DNA from: AP-15 sp963846635
GTDB taxonomy: Bacteria > Pseudomonadota > Alphaproteobacteria > ATCC43930 > CGMCC-115725
Direction: 5' to 3'
Length of the DNA: 64,000 nt
Assembly: GCA_963846635.1 (NCBI GenBank)
Contig: CAWJXM010000021.1
Span: forward strand, 1-64,000
Shown here: positions 8,863-17,191 of the stretch, in pieces
How the letters are laid out: each line of letters starts with the position of its first letter
How positions within the stretch are numbered: position 1 is the stretch's first letter
The notes under the pieces: generated by a model
The model's database searches: none
What the model saw: only the letters and a program-made list of their open reading frames with translations
What the model was told of the DNA's origin: nothing
Translations under genes and position numbers: made by a program

Positions 8863-8900
8863 GTACGCCGGCGTAGGGTTCGCCGTACCAAACGCTTGGT
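8851..8900 (+). promoter_or_regulatory. Candidate promoter and TetR operator for the P450 operon
   Basis: A TTGACA -35 element at 8851-8856 inside the end of tetR is followed after 17 bases by TAGGGT at 8874-8879. Directly downstream, ACCAAACGCTTGGT at 8887-8900 is an inverted repeat with perfect 5-bp arms overlapping the expected transcription start. The arrangement fits repression by the adjacent TetR protein. Confidence 0.5.
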
Positions 8901-8963
8901 TGGTTCCTGGATGGTCGGAGGGCCGAGGATCACGGCGCACGTAAACCACGAGGAGGGAGGATC

Positions 8964-10184
8964 ATGGGTGCCGCGCTTCAGGATAACTTATTCACCCCGG
9001 ATGTCATCGCCGATCCCTACAGCTATTACGGCCGGCTGCGAGACGAAGATCCGGTCCATTGGAACGAGCCTTACGAGCTGTGGGTCATTACGCGGCATGA
9101 CGATCTCGTCTGGCTGACCCGGCATCACGAACTGTTTTCGTCGGCCGTCTTCAAAAACGACCCGCGACCGCCCTATCCCGCTATCGACGAGTCGGATCTC
9201 GGGCTCTACGAGTACGTCAGGAATTACCAGGGCGACCAGTTTATCCAGCACGATCGACCGGAGCATCTGGAGATGCGCCGGGTGGTGCATGGCTATTTCA
9301 CCCCCAAATCGATGGAAGCGTGGCGGCCGTTCGTCCAGAAGGCGGTCAAAGAACTCCTCGACGAAGCCGAGGAAAAGGGCCGCATGGATGTCATGCGCGA
9401 CCTCGCGACCCCATTGCCGGTCCTGGTCATCGCGCAGATGATGGGGGTGCCAGAGCAAGACCGCCGCTACGTCCGGCAACTGGCCGAGAAGCTTTTGTAC
9501 ATCGGCCGCGGTGAATACGACCGCATGAAACCGCTCACCGAAGGCATGCGCGGCATGATCGACTATGTCTCGCCGCTGGTCGATGAACGCATCGCCAATC
9601 CGGGCGACGATTTTATTTCAGTATTGGCAGGCGGCGAGAGGCAGGGCGCCTTTACCCGGCATGAGGTATTGGTCAACACGTCGCTGTTGCTGCTGGCAGG
9701 CCACGAGACGACGATCAACCTGATCTGCAACGGCACATTGGCTTTTATGCGCCATCCCGACCAATGGGCGCTCCTTAAAAGGGATCCAGCTGGGTTGGCC
9801 AAAACCGCGACCGAGGAATGTCTGCGCTACAACTCACCTGTTGTCTCGATCCAACGGATCGCCTCGCAGGATGTCGAGATGCGCGGCAAGGTCTTGAACA
9901 AAGAGGACCGCATCCGCTGGTTTATCTCTTCGGCCAATCGCGACCCGGCAAAATTTGCCGATCCCGACAAATTCGACATCACCCGCTGGCCCAACCAGCA
10001 TGTAGCTTTCGGAAACGGAGTCCATCACTGTTTGGGCGCGACCCTGGCGCGGGTCGAGGGCCAGGAAGTGTTCCGGGCCCTGGCAGAGCGCTTTCCGGAT
10101 TTGCGTATGGAACCGGAAGATCTGGAATACCAGCCCAGCATCACTTTCCGCTCGCTCAAATCGCTGCCGGTCACTTGGCAATAG
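8964..10184 (+). CDS. Cytochrome P450
   Basis: A 406-residue soluble bacterial P450 that would insert oxygen into an organic substrate using electrons from a ferredoxin. The I-helix oxygen-binding motif AGHETT is at residues 245-250, the ExxR pair is E285 and R288, and the heme-cysteine loop FGNGVHHCLG contains C356. A ribosome site (GAGGAGGG) precedes the ATG. The next gene, 9 bp downstream, encodes a [3Fe-4S] ferredoxin, its likely redox partner. Its setting in a ring-hydroxylation island suggests an aromatic or terpenoid substrate, which remains undefined. Confidence 0.95.
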   Translation: MGAALQDNLFTPDVIADPYSYYGRLRDEDPVHWNEPYELWVITRHDDLVWLTRHHELFSSAVFKNDPRPPYPAIDESDLGLYEYVRNYQGDQFIQHDRPEHLEMRRVVHGYFTPKSMEAWRPFVQKAVKELLDEAEEKGRMDVMRDLATPLPVLVIAQMMGVPEQDRRYVRQLAEKLLYIGRGEYDRMKPLTEGMRGMIDYVSPLVDERIANPGDDFISVLAGGERQGAFTRHEVLVNTSLLLLAGHETTINLICNGTLAFMRHPDQWALLKRDPAGLAKTATEECLRYNSPVVSIQRIASQDVEMRGKVLNKEDRIRWFISSANRDPAKFADPDKFDITRWPNQHVAFGNGVHHCLGATLARVEGQEVFRALAERFPDLRMEPEDLEYQPSITFRSLKSLPVTWQ

Positions 10185-10193
10185 GGGGAGAGC

Positions 10194-10418
10194 TTGGCCC
10201 GCAATTTGCGCATTCGGGTGGATCACGACGTATGCGTCGGGAATGCCATGTGCGAAACCATCGCCCCGAAGGTGTTTCGGCTCAACGATGACCGCCAGTC
10301 GGAAGCTGTCGACCCAGGCGCTGATACCGTCGAAAAGATCATCGAGGCCGCGGAGAATTGCCCGGTCAGCGCGATTTTCGTCGAGGATGCCGATACCGGG
10401 GAGCAACTATTCCCTTAA
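10194..10418 (+). CDS. [3Fe-4S] ferredoxin, P450 redox partner
   Basis: A 74-residue ferredoxin. The cluster ligands are in CVGNAMC (C-x5-C) and a late CPVSAI, the pattern of single [3Fe-4S] ferredoxins encoded beside P450s, where the usual second cysteine of a [4Fe-4S] site is missing. A TTG start is chosen because GGGGGAG lies 3 bases upstream and no better start is in frame. No ferredoxin reductase gene was seen in the window, so a housekeeping reductase must supply electrons. Confidence 0.93.
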   Translation: MARNLRIRVDHDVCVGNAMCETIAPKVFRLNDDRQSEAVDPGADTVEKIIEAAENCPVSAIFVEDADTGEQLFP

Positions 10419-10502
10419 CAGCCGACGAGATGTTTCGAAGCCTCCAGCGGATCAACCAAGGTCTGCCCAGTGGGGCTTCAGTGTAAATGAAAGGAGAAGG
10501 TA

Positions 10503-11625
10503 ATGCGCAACGAATATAACGTCATCAACTCCGACGGTCACATTCTCGAACCGCTCGATCTGTGGGACAAATACATCGAGCCGAAATATCGCGATCGGGC
10601 GCCGCGGATCGTCAAGGGCGAGAACGGCAAGGAGCGGCTCGTCATCGAGGAACACCAGGTCGGCGACGGCCAGCGCGGCATCGGGCGGATCGGCGCGGTC
10701 GGGGCCCGACAGGGAATCGTCGACGACACGATGGAGTACAAGGACGGCAAGCCGGGCGGGTTCGACCCGCACAAGCGCATCCCCGACATGGATGCCGATG
10801 GCATCGACGCCGCCTTTCTGTATCCGAGCCTGGGGCTGTTCTCGGGCGCGATCCACGACCCCGAGCTCGCGGCGGCGGTGTGCCGTGCCTACAATCTATG
10901 GCTGGCTGATTACTGCAAGCCCTATCCGGATCGGCTGTTCGGCGTCGCGATGCTGCCATTGCAATCGGTCGAGTTGGCGGTCGAAGAGATGAAGTTCGCG
11001 CATGAGAAATTGGGTTTCCGCGGCGGTTTCATTCGGCCGAACCCGTATAGCGACAAGATGGTCCATGACGAGCGCTACGAGCCGTTCTGGCAGGCGGCCG
11101 AGGATCTCGATTTTTCGATCGGATTTCACGAGGGGGCGTCGAGCGGCATGCCGACCGTCGGGGTCGACCGCTTTGACGGACGCGGTGCGCGCCACATCAT
11201 CAGCCACACGATGGAGATGATGCTCGCCTGCATGAGCGTGATCTGGGGCGGCATCGCCGATCGCCATCCGAAACTGCGGATCGGCTTCCTCGAAATCAGG
11301 CGGCGGTTGGATCGCGCCCTGGCTTGACCGCATGGATCGCCATTTCGACGATCAGGGGTTCAACGATTCCGGGCTGTCGATGCGCCCGAGCGAGATCTTT
11401 CAACGCAATTGCTGGATCTCGTTCGAACCGGTCGAGGGCAGCATCAAGGTGCTCGCCGACTACATCGGACCGAACAAGATCCTGTGGGCGACCGACTATC
11501 CGCACCCCGACGGCTTCTTCCCGGGCGCCCCAAAGATGATCATGGATCGTATGGACGGCTTGTCGCCGGAGACCAAGCATGGCGTGATGGCCGGCGGCGC
11601 GATGGGCTTTTACGGGCTCAACTGA
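10503..11625 (+). pseudogene. Amidohydrolase (Amidohydro_2 family), frameshifted
   Basis: A metal-dependent hydrolase or decarboxylase of the ACMSD-like amidohydrolase type, about 373 residues if restored. The N-terminal DGH metal motif (residues 11-13), FHEG and the late WATDYPHPDG are present. One extra A in the run at 11293-11295 shifts the frame so that the first part ends at 11327, while the remaining 98 residues continue in another frame to 11625. Removing the base restores FLESGGGWIAPWLDRMDRH. A good ribosome site (AAGGAGAAGG) precedes the start. It is either a sequencing error in a homopolymer or a recent mutation; the rest of the coding sequence looks undecayed. Confidence 0.85.
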
Positions 11626-11674
11626 GCCGAACGGGCGATGCGTCGGGCGCTCCGGCACCGCCTGACATCGCAAC

Positions 11675-11785
11675 GGGATTGCTGCGTCGCGGCGCTCCTT
11701 GCAATGACGATCGGTGTATTGTCATTGCGAGCCCACGGGTCGGCGTAAGAACGCCGCCCGAGGACAGGCTCCGCGAAGCAATCTC
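11675..11785. repeat. Extragenic palindromic repeat, family F
   Basis: The left arm GGGATTGCTGCGTCGC and CTTGCAATGACG are mirrored by TGTCATTGCGAG and CGAAGCAATCTC. This is the common alphaproteobacterial repeat pairing 'attgc..caatgacg' with 'cgtcattgcgag..gcaat'. It fills most of the gap between the amidohydrolase and ABM genes. Confidence 0.7.
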
Positions 11786-11838
11786 GGTAGGAGCAGCCGT
11801 AGCAGGCTGCGCAACGGCGGTGACGGGAAGGGAGAAAC

Positions 11839-12129
11839 ATGTCGGTCAGACTGGTGGTGACGATCACCGCCGCTCCCGGCAAGGGCGGCGAATTGGCAGA
11901 GACCTTCAAGGGGCGTTGCGCCGAGGTCATGAAGGAGCCGGGCTGCGAGCAGTTCGAGGCGTTCCGCAGTGTGGTCGATCCGGACAAATTGGTATTGCTC
12001 GAACGCTGGGCCGACCAGGCCGCACTCGACGTCCACGCCAAGCTCAACCAGACACGTCCGCCGCTGCCCGCTGGCTTGCGCGTCGGCAATGGCGAGCGCG
12101 AAGACTACGAATACAAGCGCACCCGCTGA
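11839..12129 (+). CDS. ABM-domain monooxygenase-like protein
   Basis: A 96-residue protein of the antibiotic-biosynthesis-monooxygenase (dimeric ferredoxin-like) fold. Typical features are a first strand with VVTITAAPGKGGEL, then EPGCEQFEAF and LLERWADQAALDVH. Members include quinol monooxygenases of the YgiN type, which oxidise small aromatic quinols without a cofactor. AAGGGAGAAAC precedes the ATG. Position inside the aromatic island suggests it handles a hydroxylated aromatic intermediate; the fold also has non-enzymatic members. Confidence 0.85.
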   Translation: MSVRLVVTITAAPGKGGELAETFKGRCAEVMKEPGCEQFEAFRSVVDPDKLVLLERWADQAALDVHAKLNQTRPPLPAGLRVGNGEREDYEYKRTR

Positions 12130-12157
12130 TTGGCGATCGATCTCACCGTTCCTCCCT

Positions 12158-12234
12158 CGTCGCCCCCGCGAAAGCGGGGGCCTAGGGCGGACGGCAAAGC
12201 TGCGGCTCTGGGTTCCCGCTTGCGCGGGAACGAC
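12158..12234. repeat. Extragenic palindromic repeat, family A (copy 1)
   Basis: The arm CCCCCGCGAAAGCGGGGG, itself palindromic, is followed by a loosely matching arm GGTTCCCGCTTGCGCGGGAA. Related copies lie at 14446, 19302 and 51317. Confidence 0.75.
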
Positions 12235-12296
12235 AGGTAGAGCCAAAACACGCCGAGAATAACGGTAACGGTCGCTAAGGCGAGGAGGAGATAATT

Positions 12297-13094
12297 ATGG
12301 GCTGGCTCGATGGCCAGGTCGCGTTGGTGACGGGCGGCGGCTCGGGGATCGGCCGCGCCGTCGTTGAGCGTTATGTCGAGGAGGGAGCGCGGGTCGCAGT
12401 CATGGACCGCGTCGCCGACCGTGGCGACGAACTGAAGGCCCGGTTCGGCGACAAACTCATCGCGATTTCAGGCGACGTCAGCCGGCTCGACGATAACAAG
12501 CGCGCCGTCGCCGAGACCGTCACCGCCTTTGGCCGGCTCGACATCTTTGTCGGCAATGCCGGGATGTTCGACGGCTTTATCCCGCTCGCCGATCTGCCCG
12601 AAGACCGGGTTGCCGCCGCTTGCGACGAATTGTTCGCGGTCAATGTCAAGGGTTGCATTCTGGGCGCCAAAGCGACGATCGGCGAACTCGCCAAAAACTC
12701 GGGCTGCATGATCTTTACCGCGTCCGGAGCGGGGTTCACCTCGGCCGGAGGCGGCGTCATCTACACCGCCTCGAAGCACGCGGTGTTTGGGATTATTCGG
12801 CAATTGGCGGTCGAGTTGGGGCCGAATATCCGAGTCAACGGCGTTGCCCCGGGTGGCACAATGACTGATCTGCGCAGTGTCGCGGCGTTGTCGCTTGAAG
12901 ACCGCTCGCAATTCTCCATTCCGGGGACCAGAGAGCGGATCGCCGCTGGCAACCCGTTGCAAATGGCGCTCGAACCGCCCGATCTCGCCGGTGCCTATGT
13001 CTTTTTGGCTTCGCGCGCCAATGCCCGTGGCATCACCGGAACGGTCGTTTCGGTCGACTGCGGATCGACCTTGCGCATGATGCGCCGCAGCTGA
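12297..13094 (+). CDS. SDR dehydrogenase, cis-dihydrodiol dehydrogenase-like (BphB/HcaB type)
   Basis: A 265-residue short-chain dehydrogenase. The NAD-binding TGGGSGIG is at residues 12-19, VGNAGMF around 83, a catalytic serine in FTASGAGF near 140 and YTASK near 155. Overall it resembles BphB/HcaB, which oxidise cis-dihydrodiols made by Rieske dioxygenases to catechols, including the conserved DELFAVNVKG segment. GAGGAGATAATT precedes the ATG. It sits immediately before the dioxygenase genes, which supports that role strongly. Confidence 0.88.
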   Translation: MGWLDGQVALVTGGGSGIGRAVVERYVEEGARVAVMDRVADRGDELKARFGDKLIAISGDVSRLDDNKRAVAETVTAFGRLDIFVGNAGMFDGFIPLADLPEDRVAAACDELFAVNVKGCILGAKATIGELAKNSGCMIFTASGAGFTSAGGGVIYTASKHAVFGIIRQLAVELGPNIRVNGVAPGGTMTDLRSVAALSLEDRSQFSIPGTRERIAAGNPLQMALEPPDLAGAYVFLASRANARGITGTVVSVDCGSTLRMMRRS

Positions 13095-13165
13095 AGCGTA
13101 AGCAGCAGGGTGCGCGTGGGGCGAATGGCACGAAAATTGCCCGTAGAGCCAACGAGGAGACCGGG

Positions 13166-14485
13166 ATGGCGAATGATCTGAACGGGCTGGTGGATGCCGA
13201 GCGCGGCCTGATCAGCCGCCGCATTTTCATCGAGCAGGAAATCTATGAGGAGGAACTGAAGCAGATTTTCGCGCGCTGCTGGCTGTTTTTGTGCCATGAC
13301 AGCCAGATCCCGCGGCCCGGCGATTTCTTTACGACCTATATGGGCGAAGACCCAATCCTCGTGGTGCGCGACACCAGCGGAACCGTGCGCGCATTCCTGA
13401 ATGTCTGCCGGCACCGCGGCAACCGCTTGTGCCGGGCCGAGTTCGGTAATGCTTCGAGCTTCACCTGCGCCTATCACGGCTGGACCTATCGCAATAACGG
13501 ACGGCTGACCGGTGTGCCCTATCTCAAGGAGGCCTATTTCGGCGAATTGCAGCGCGAAGATTGGGGCCTGCAGCCGGTCGCCCAGCTCGACAATTACAAG
13601 GGGCTCTATTTCGCCACTTTCGATCCGCAGGCGCCGCCGCTGTTGGACTATCTCGGCGAGATGGCCTGGTATCTCGACACGTTTTTCGACCGGCGCGAGG
13701 GCGGCATCGAGGTCGTCGGCGGTATCCACAAATGGGTCATGCCTTGCAATTGGAAATTGCCGGCCGAGAATTTCGGCGGCGATGGCTATCACGTGTCATG
13801 GAGCCATCTCTCGGCGGTCCAGACCGGCTCGGGCGGCGATTTTCGCATAGTACCCGACCCCAAGGGGACGATACTGTCGCCCGGCAACGGGCATTGCTTG
13901 GCCGCCGTAGGCCCCGATACGGTGGCTGACCCGCCGACCCCCGAGATCCTCGCATACGAAAAGGCGATCGCTCCGGAAATGGCTAGGCGCCTCGGCCCGC
14001 GCCTCAATTTGGTGAAGCCGATCGTCGGCACCGTTTTCCCCAATTTTTCGATGCTGCGCCCGACGTCACGCACCTTTCGCGTCTGGCACCCGCGCGGCCC
14101 CGACAAGACCGAGATCTGGGCCTGGGTCTATGTCGACAAGGCGGCTCCTGCCGAGGTGAAGAGGGCGATCCGGCTTGCCGGGGCGCGGGTCTTCGGCCCC
14201 AGCGGCACCTTCGAGCAGGACGACATGGACAACTGGCAGGGCTGCACCCAGACCGCCCGCGGCGCCGTCGCGCGACGCTCCATGCTGAACTACGGCATGG
14301 GGCTCGGCCACGAACGCTTCGACGTGGATCTCGGCGCCTGGGTCAGCGACTATCGCTACAGCGAGGTCAACCACCGCGGGTTCTACCGGCGCTGGGCGCA
14401 GTTGATGGTGGCCCAAAGCTGGGCCGAAGCCGACGCCATTACTCCCGTCACCCCCGCGAAAGCGGGGGTCCAGGTTCACCGCTGA
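13166..14485 (+). CDS. Rieske aromatic-ring-hydroxylating dioxygenase, alpha subunit 1
   Basis: The large subunit of a multicomponent dioxygenase that adds oxygen across an aromatic ring. Rieske ligands are C81, H83, C101 and H104. The mononuclear iron site has H209 and H214 in DGYHVSWSH and an Asp in EQDDMDNW near residue 353. The 439-residue length is normal except at the C-terminus: the last 13 or so residues (PVTPAKAGVQVHR) are translated from a palindromic repeat that replaced the native end. The neighbouring paralogue at 14569 has an unrelated tail. No beta subunit follows directly; the one at 15867 may serve both paralogues. Confidence 0.92.
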   Translation: MANDLNGLVDAERGLISRRIFIEQEIYEEELKQIFARCWLFLCHDSQIPRPGDFFTTYMGEDPILVVRDTSGTVRAFLNVCRHRGNRLCRAEFGNASSFTCAYHGWTYRNNGRLTGVPYLKEAYFGELQREDWGLQPVAQLDNYKGLYFATFDPQAPPLLDYLGEMAWYLDTFFDRREGGIEVVGGIHKWVMPCNWKLPAENFGGDGYHVSWSHLSAVQTGSGGDFRIVPDPKGTILSPGNGHCLAAVGPDTVADPPTPEILAYEKAIAPEMARRLGPRLNLVKPIVGTVFPNFSMLRPTSRTFRVWHPRGPDKTEIWAWVYVDKAAPAEVKRAIRLAGARVFGPSGTFEQDDMDNWQGCTQTARGAVARRSMLNYGMGLGHERFDVDLGAWVSDYRYSEVNHRGFYRRWAQLMVAQSWAEADAITPVTPAKAGVQVHR

Positions 14486-14525
14486 GGCCTCGGGCTCTGG
14501 CTTCCCGCTTTCGCGGGAATGACGA
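14446..14525. repeat. Palindromic repeat, family A (copy 2), overlapping a gene end
   Basis: The arms CCCCCGCGAAAGCGGGGG and TTCCCGCTTTCGCGGGAA are complete here. The element begins inside the alpha-subunit reading frame and supplies both its last codons and its stop at 14483-14485. Confidence 0.85.
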
Positions 14526-14568
14526 ACGATGTTCTGATTTAATTGGGCAGGCTCCTGAGGAGGCTGAT

Positions 14569-15883
14569 ATGATGACGGATTTTTCTGGTCTAGTGGACGC
14601 CGAGCGCGGACTTGTCGGCCGGCGGATTTTCATCGAGCCGGAGATCTACGAAGAGGAGCAGAAACGGATTTTTGCCCGCTGCTGGCTGTTTCTGTGCCAT
14701 GAAAGCCAAATCCCGGAGCCCGGTGACTTCTTCACCACGTATATGGGCGAGGATCCCGTCTTGGTGGTGCGCGACAGCGCCGGCCAGGTGCATGCGTTCC
14801 TCAATGTCTGCCGCCATCGCGGCAACCGCTTGTGCCGCGCCGACAGCGGCAATGCCGCGAGTTTTACCTGCGCTTATCACGGTTGGACCTATCGCAACGA
14901 TGGGCGGCTCGCCGGCGTGCCCTACCTCAAAGAAGCCTATTACGGCGAGTTGCAGCGCGAAGATTGGGGGCTCCAGCCGGTGGCGCAGCTCGATCAATTA
15001 CAAGGGGCTTTATTTCGCCACCTTCGACCCGGAGGCGCCGCCGCTCCGCGAGTATCTCGGCGAAATGACGTGGTATCTCGACACCTTCTTTGACCGGCGC
15101 GAGGGCGGCATCGAGGTGATCGGCGGCATGCATAAATGGATCATGCCGTGCAATTGGAAATTCCCGGCTGAAAACTTTGGCGGCGACGCCTACCACGTGC
15201 CGTGGAGCCATCTCTCGCCGGTCAAGACCGCGTTCAGCAGCGGCGTCACGACCAAGCCCGAAACCACCGGGAGCTTGGTGTCCCCCGGCAACGGTCATGT
15301 TTTGATATGCGTCGGACCGAACGATATCGGTGACCCGCCGGTGCCGGAGGTCCTCGAATACGAGCGCCGGATCCGCCCCGAAGTGGAAAAGCGGCTGGGG
15401 CCACGCTCCAGTCGCATCAACCCGCTGGTCGGCACCGTCTTTCCCAATTTTTCGCTATTGCGCGCGACATCGCGGACCTTTCGCGTCTGGCATCCGCGCG
15501 GCCCCGACAAGACCGAAGTATGGTCGTGGGTGTACGCCGACAAGGCGGCTCCCGCCGAGGTCAAGGAGGCGATCCGGCTAACCGGGATACGCGGCTTCAG
15601 TCCGTCCGGCACGTTTGAGCAGGACGACATGGATAATTGGCAGGAGTGCACCCAAACCTGCCGTGGCGTGGTCTCGCGCCGCATGACGATGAACACGCAG
15701 ATGGGATTAGGCCACGAGCGGTTCCGCCAGGACCTCAACGCCTGGGCCAGCGATTTCCGCATGAGCGAGAGCAATCATCGTCGGTTCTACGGCCGCTGGG
15801 CGCAGCTGATGCAGGCCGAAAGCTGGGCCGAGGTGCCGCGCGGTAACGAATGGGCGGGGAACGGGCATGCCGGGCATCAATGA
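14569..15883 (+). pseudogene. Rieske dioxygenase alpha subunit 2, frameshifted
   Basis: A close paralogue of the alpha subunit at 13166. The Rieske motif (CRHRGNRLC, CAYHGW) and the iron site DAYHVPWSH and EQDDMDNW are all present, but split over two frames. One extra base at 14994-14995 converts LDNYKGLYFATFD into a shifted reading that stops at 15093; the correct frame continues to 15883. Both halves are otherwise well conserved, so the lesion is recent or a sequencing error. The end overlaps the beta-subunit start by 17 bases, indicating a coupled alpha-beta pair. Confidence 0.88.
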
Positions 15884-16418
15884 AGACGTAACCCGCGAGG
15901 TCGAACAATTCCTATACCGCGAAGCCCGGCTGTTGGATGAGCGGCGTCTTCACGAGTGGCTCGACCTCTTGACCGACGACGTCCGCTATTGGATGGCCGG
16001 CAGGACCAACCGCTATCCGAAGATCAGCAAGGCAATCGCCATCCTCGACCCCGATCGTTACGTCGAAGACGACATGACGAGGGAGGACGAGCTCGCCATT
16101 CTCGACGAGGACAAGCGCTCACTCGAGGCGCGCGTCGCCCGCCTCGACACCGGCATGGCTTGGGCCGAGGATCCGCCGTCGCGCACCCGCCACCTGATCA
16201 GCAATATCGAAGTCGAGGCGGGGGACGCAGCGCACGAGATCAAGGTCTATTCGAATTTTGTCGTCTATCGCAGCCGGGCGGAGACCGAGCAGGATTTTTA
16301 TGTCGGCGCCCGGCGCGATGTGTTGCGCCGCGTCGGCGGTACCTGGAAGATCGCCGGCCGCAAAATCATCCTCGACCAGAATGTGCTGTTGGCGAAGAAC
16401 GTCAGCATCTTCTTCTGA
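15867..16418 (+). CDS. Rieske dioxygenase beta subunit
   Basis: A 183-residue small subunit of the BphE/NahAd type with the SnoaL-like cone fold, which stabilises the alpha3beta3 hexamer and shapes specificity without binding cofactors. Typical segments are EVEQFLYREARLLDERR near the start, WLDLLTDDVRYW and a late GRKIILDQNVLLAKNVSIFF. Its start overlaps the frameshifted alpha subunit, so that subunit is the natural partner. If that alpha is truly dead, this protein may pair with the alpha at 13166. Confidence 0.92.
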   Translation: MPGINEDVTREVEQFLYREARLLDERRLHEWLDLLTDDVRYWMAGRTNRYPKISKAIAILDPDRYVEDDMTREDELAILDEDKRSLEARVARLDTGMAWAEDPPSRTRHLISNIEVEAGDAAHEIKVYSNFVVYRSRAETEQDFYVGARRDVLRRVGGTWKIAGRKIILDQNVLLAKNVSIFF

Positions 16419-16527
16419 CGGCGGAACCTGCCACCAAGCCTAGCGCGAAGGATTGGAGAGCCGTGCTTCGCCGCGTTCGGCACCAGCATCCACTTGGCGC
16501 CAGCCATAACCAAACTGCGTCGTCGAC

Positions 16528-17001
16528 CTACAGCGGGATGACCAATAGCGTGTCGATTTTGTCGCTGTCGAGGATCACGAGGCGCTCGATAAAGCGGTAA
16601 GGCTCGGCGGACACCGCGATACGGTCGAGATAGCGTCCGGCGGCGAACAGGCTCATCTCGCCATCATGCATGATCCTGACCGCGATGAAATTCGACCGCA
16701 CCTCGGCGCCGCCATCCGCGACCGTGCCGATCCGGACCGGGCCGACAATGTGGCGATAACGGTGCGGCTCAAAAATATTGGCGCGCCGCAACGCCAGGAT
16801 GCGGTCGATAAGCATGCCGCGCGAAGCGGCATAGACGACGCCGTGGCGATAGCCGGCCTCATGGCTCTGACGGCTGGTGATCAGATAGCGGCAGTTCTCG
16901 ACAAAGAAATCGGGCCATTCTTCGAGTCGATCATCGTCGATGCACTCGGCGTAGGCGGCGATCAGCTCGTAAATGCCTCGCCGCACCGCACTTTCATCCA
17001 T
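16528..17001 (-). CDS. Rieske dioxygenase beta subunit of the leftward pair
   Basis: A 157-residue SnoaL-like small subunit, shorter than the rightward one and closer to the small subunits of anthranilate or salicylate hydroxylating systems (AndAd type). Recognisable parts are AAYAECIDDDRLEEWPDFF near residue 14 and FAAGRYLDRI near 120. It is convergent to the other beta gene and lies downstream of the alpha subunit at 17192 on the same strand, separated by a palindromic repeat. Confidence 0.88.
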   Translation of the reverse strand: MDESAVRRGIYELIAAYAECIDDDRLEEWPDFFVENCRYLITSRQSHEAGYRHGVVYAASRGMLIDRILALRRANIFEPHRYRHIVGPVRIGTVADGGAEVRSNFIAVRIMHDGEMSLFAAGRYLDRIAVSAEPYRFIERLVILDSDKIDTLLVIPL

Positions 17002-17054
17002 TGGGCTCTTACCAGGAATAGCCGTGAGGGGGGTTCTCGGCTGGGAGGGGCGCT

Positions 17055-17169
17055 GTGCGTCCTTCGAGACGACCGCTTCGCGGTCTCCTCAGGATGAGGA
17101 GCATTTTGAATTCCATCTAATTCCCCTCATGCTGAGGAGCACCCAAAGGGTGCGTCTCGAAGCACGCAC
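17055..17169. repeat. Extragenic palindromic repeat, family B (copy 1)
   Basis: GTGCGTCCTTCGAGAC at one end and GTCTCGAAGCACGCAC at the other form the outer arms; inner arms are CCTCAGGATGAGGAG and CTCATGCTGAGGAG. It separates alpha and beta genes of one dioxygenase. A second copy is at 30037. Confidence 0.85.
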
Positions 17170-17191
17170 CGCGTCGGCGGAACGTCCCGCC

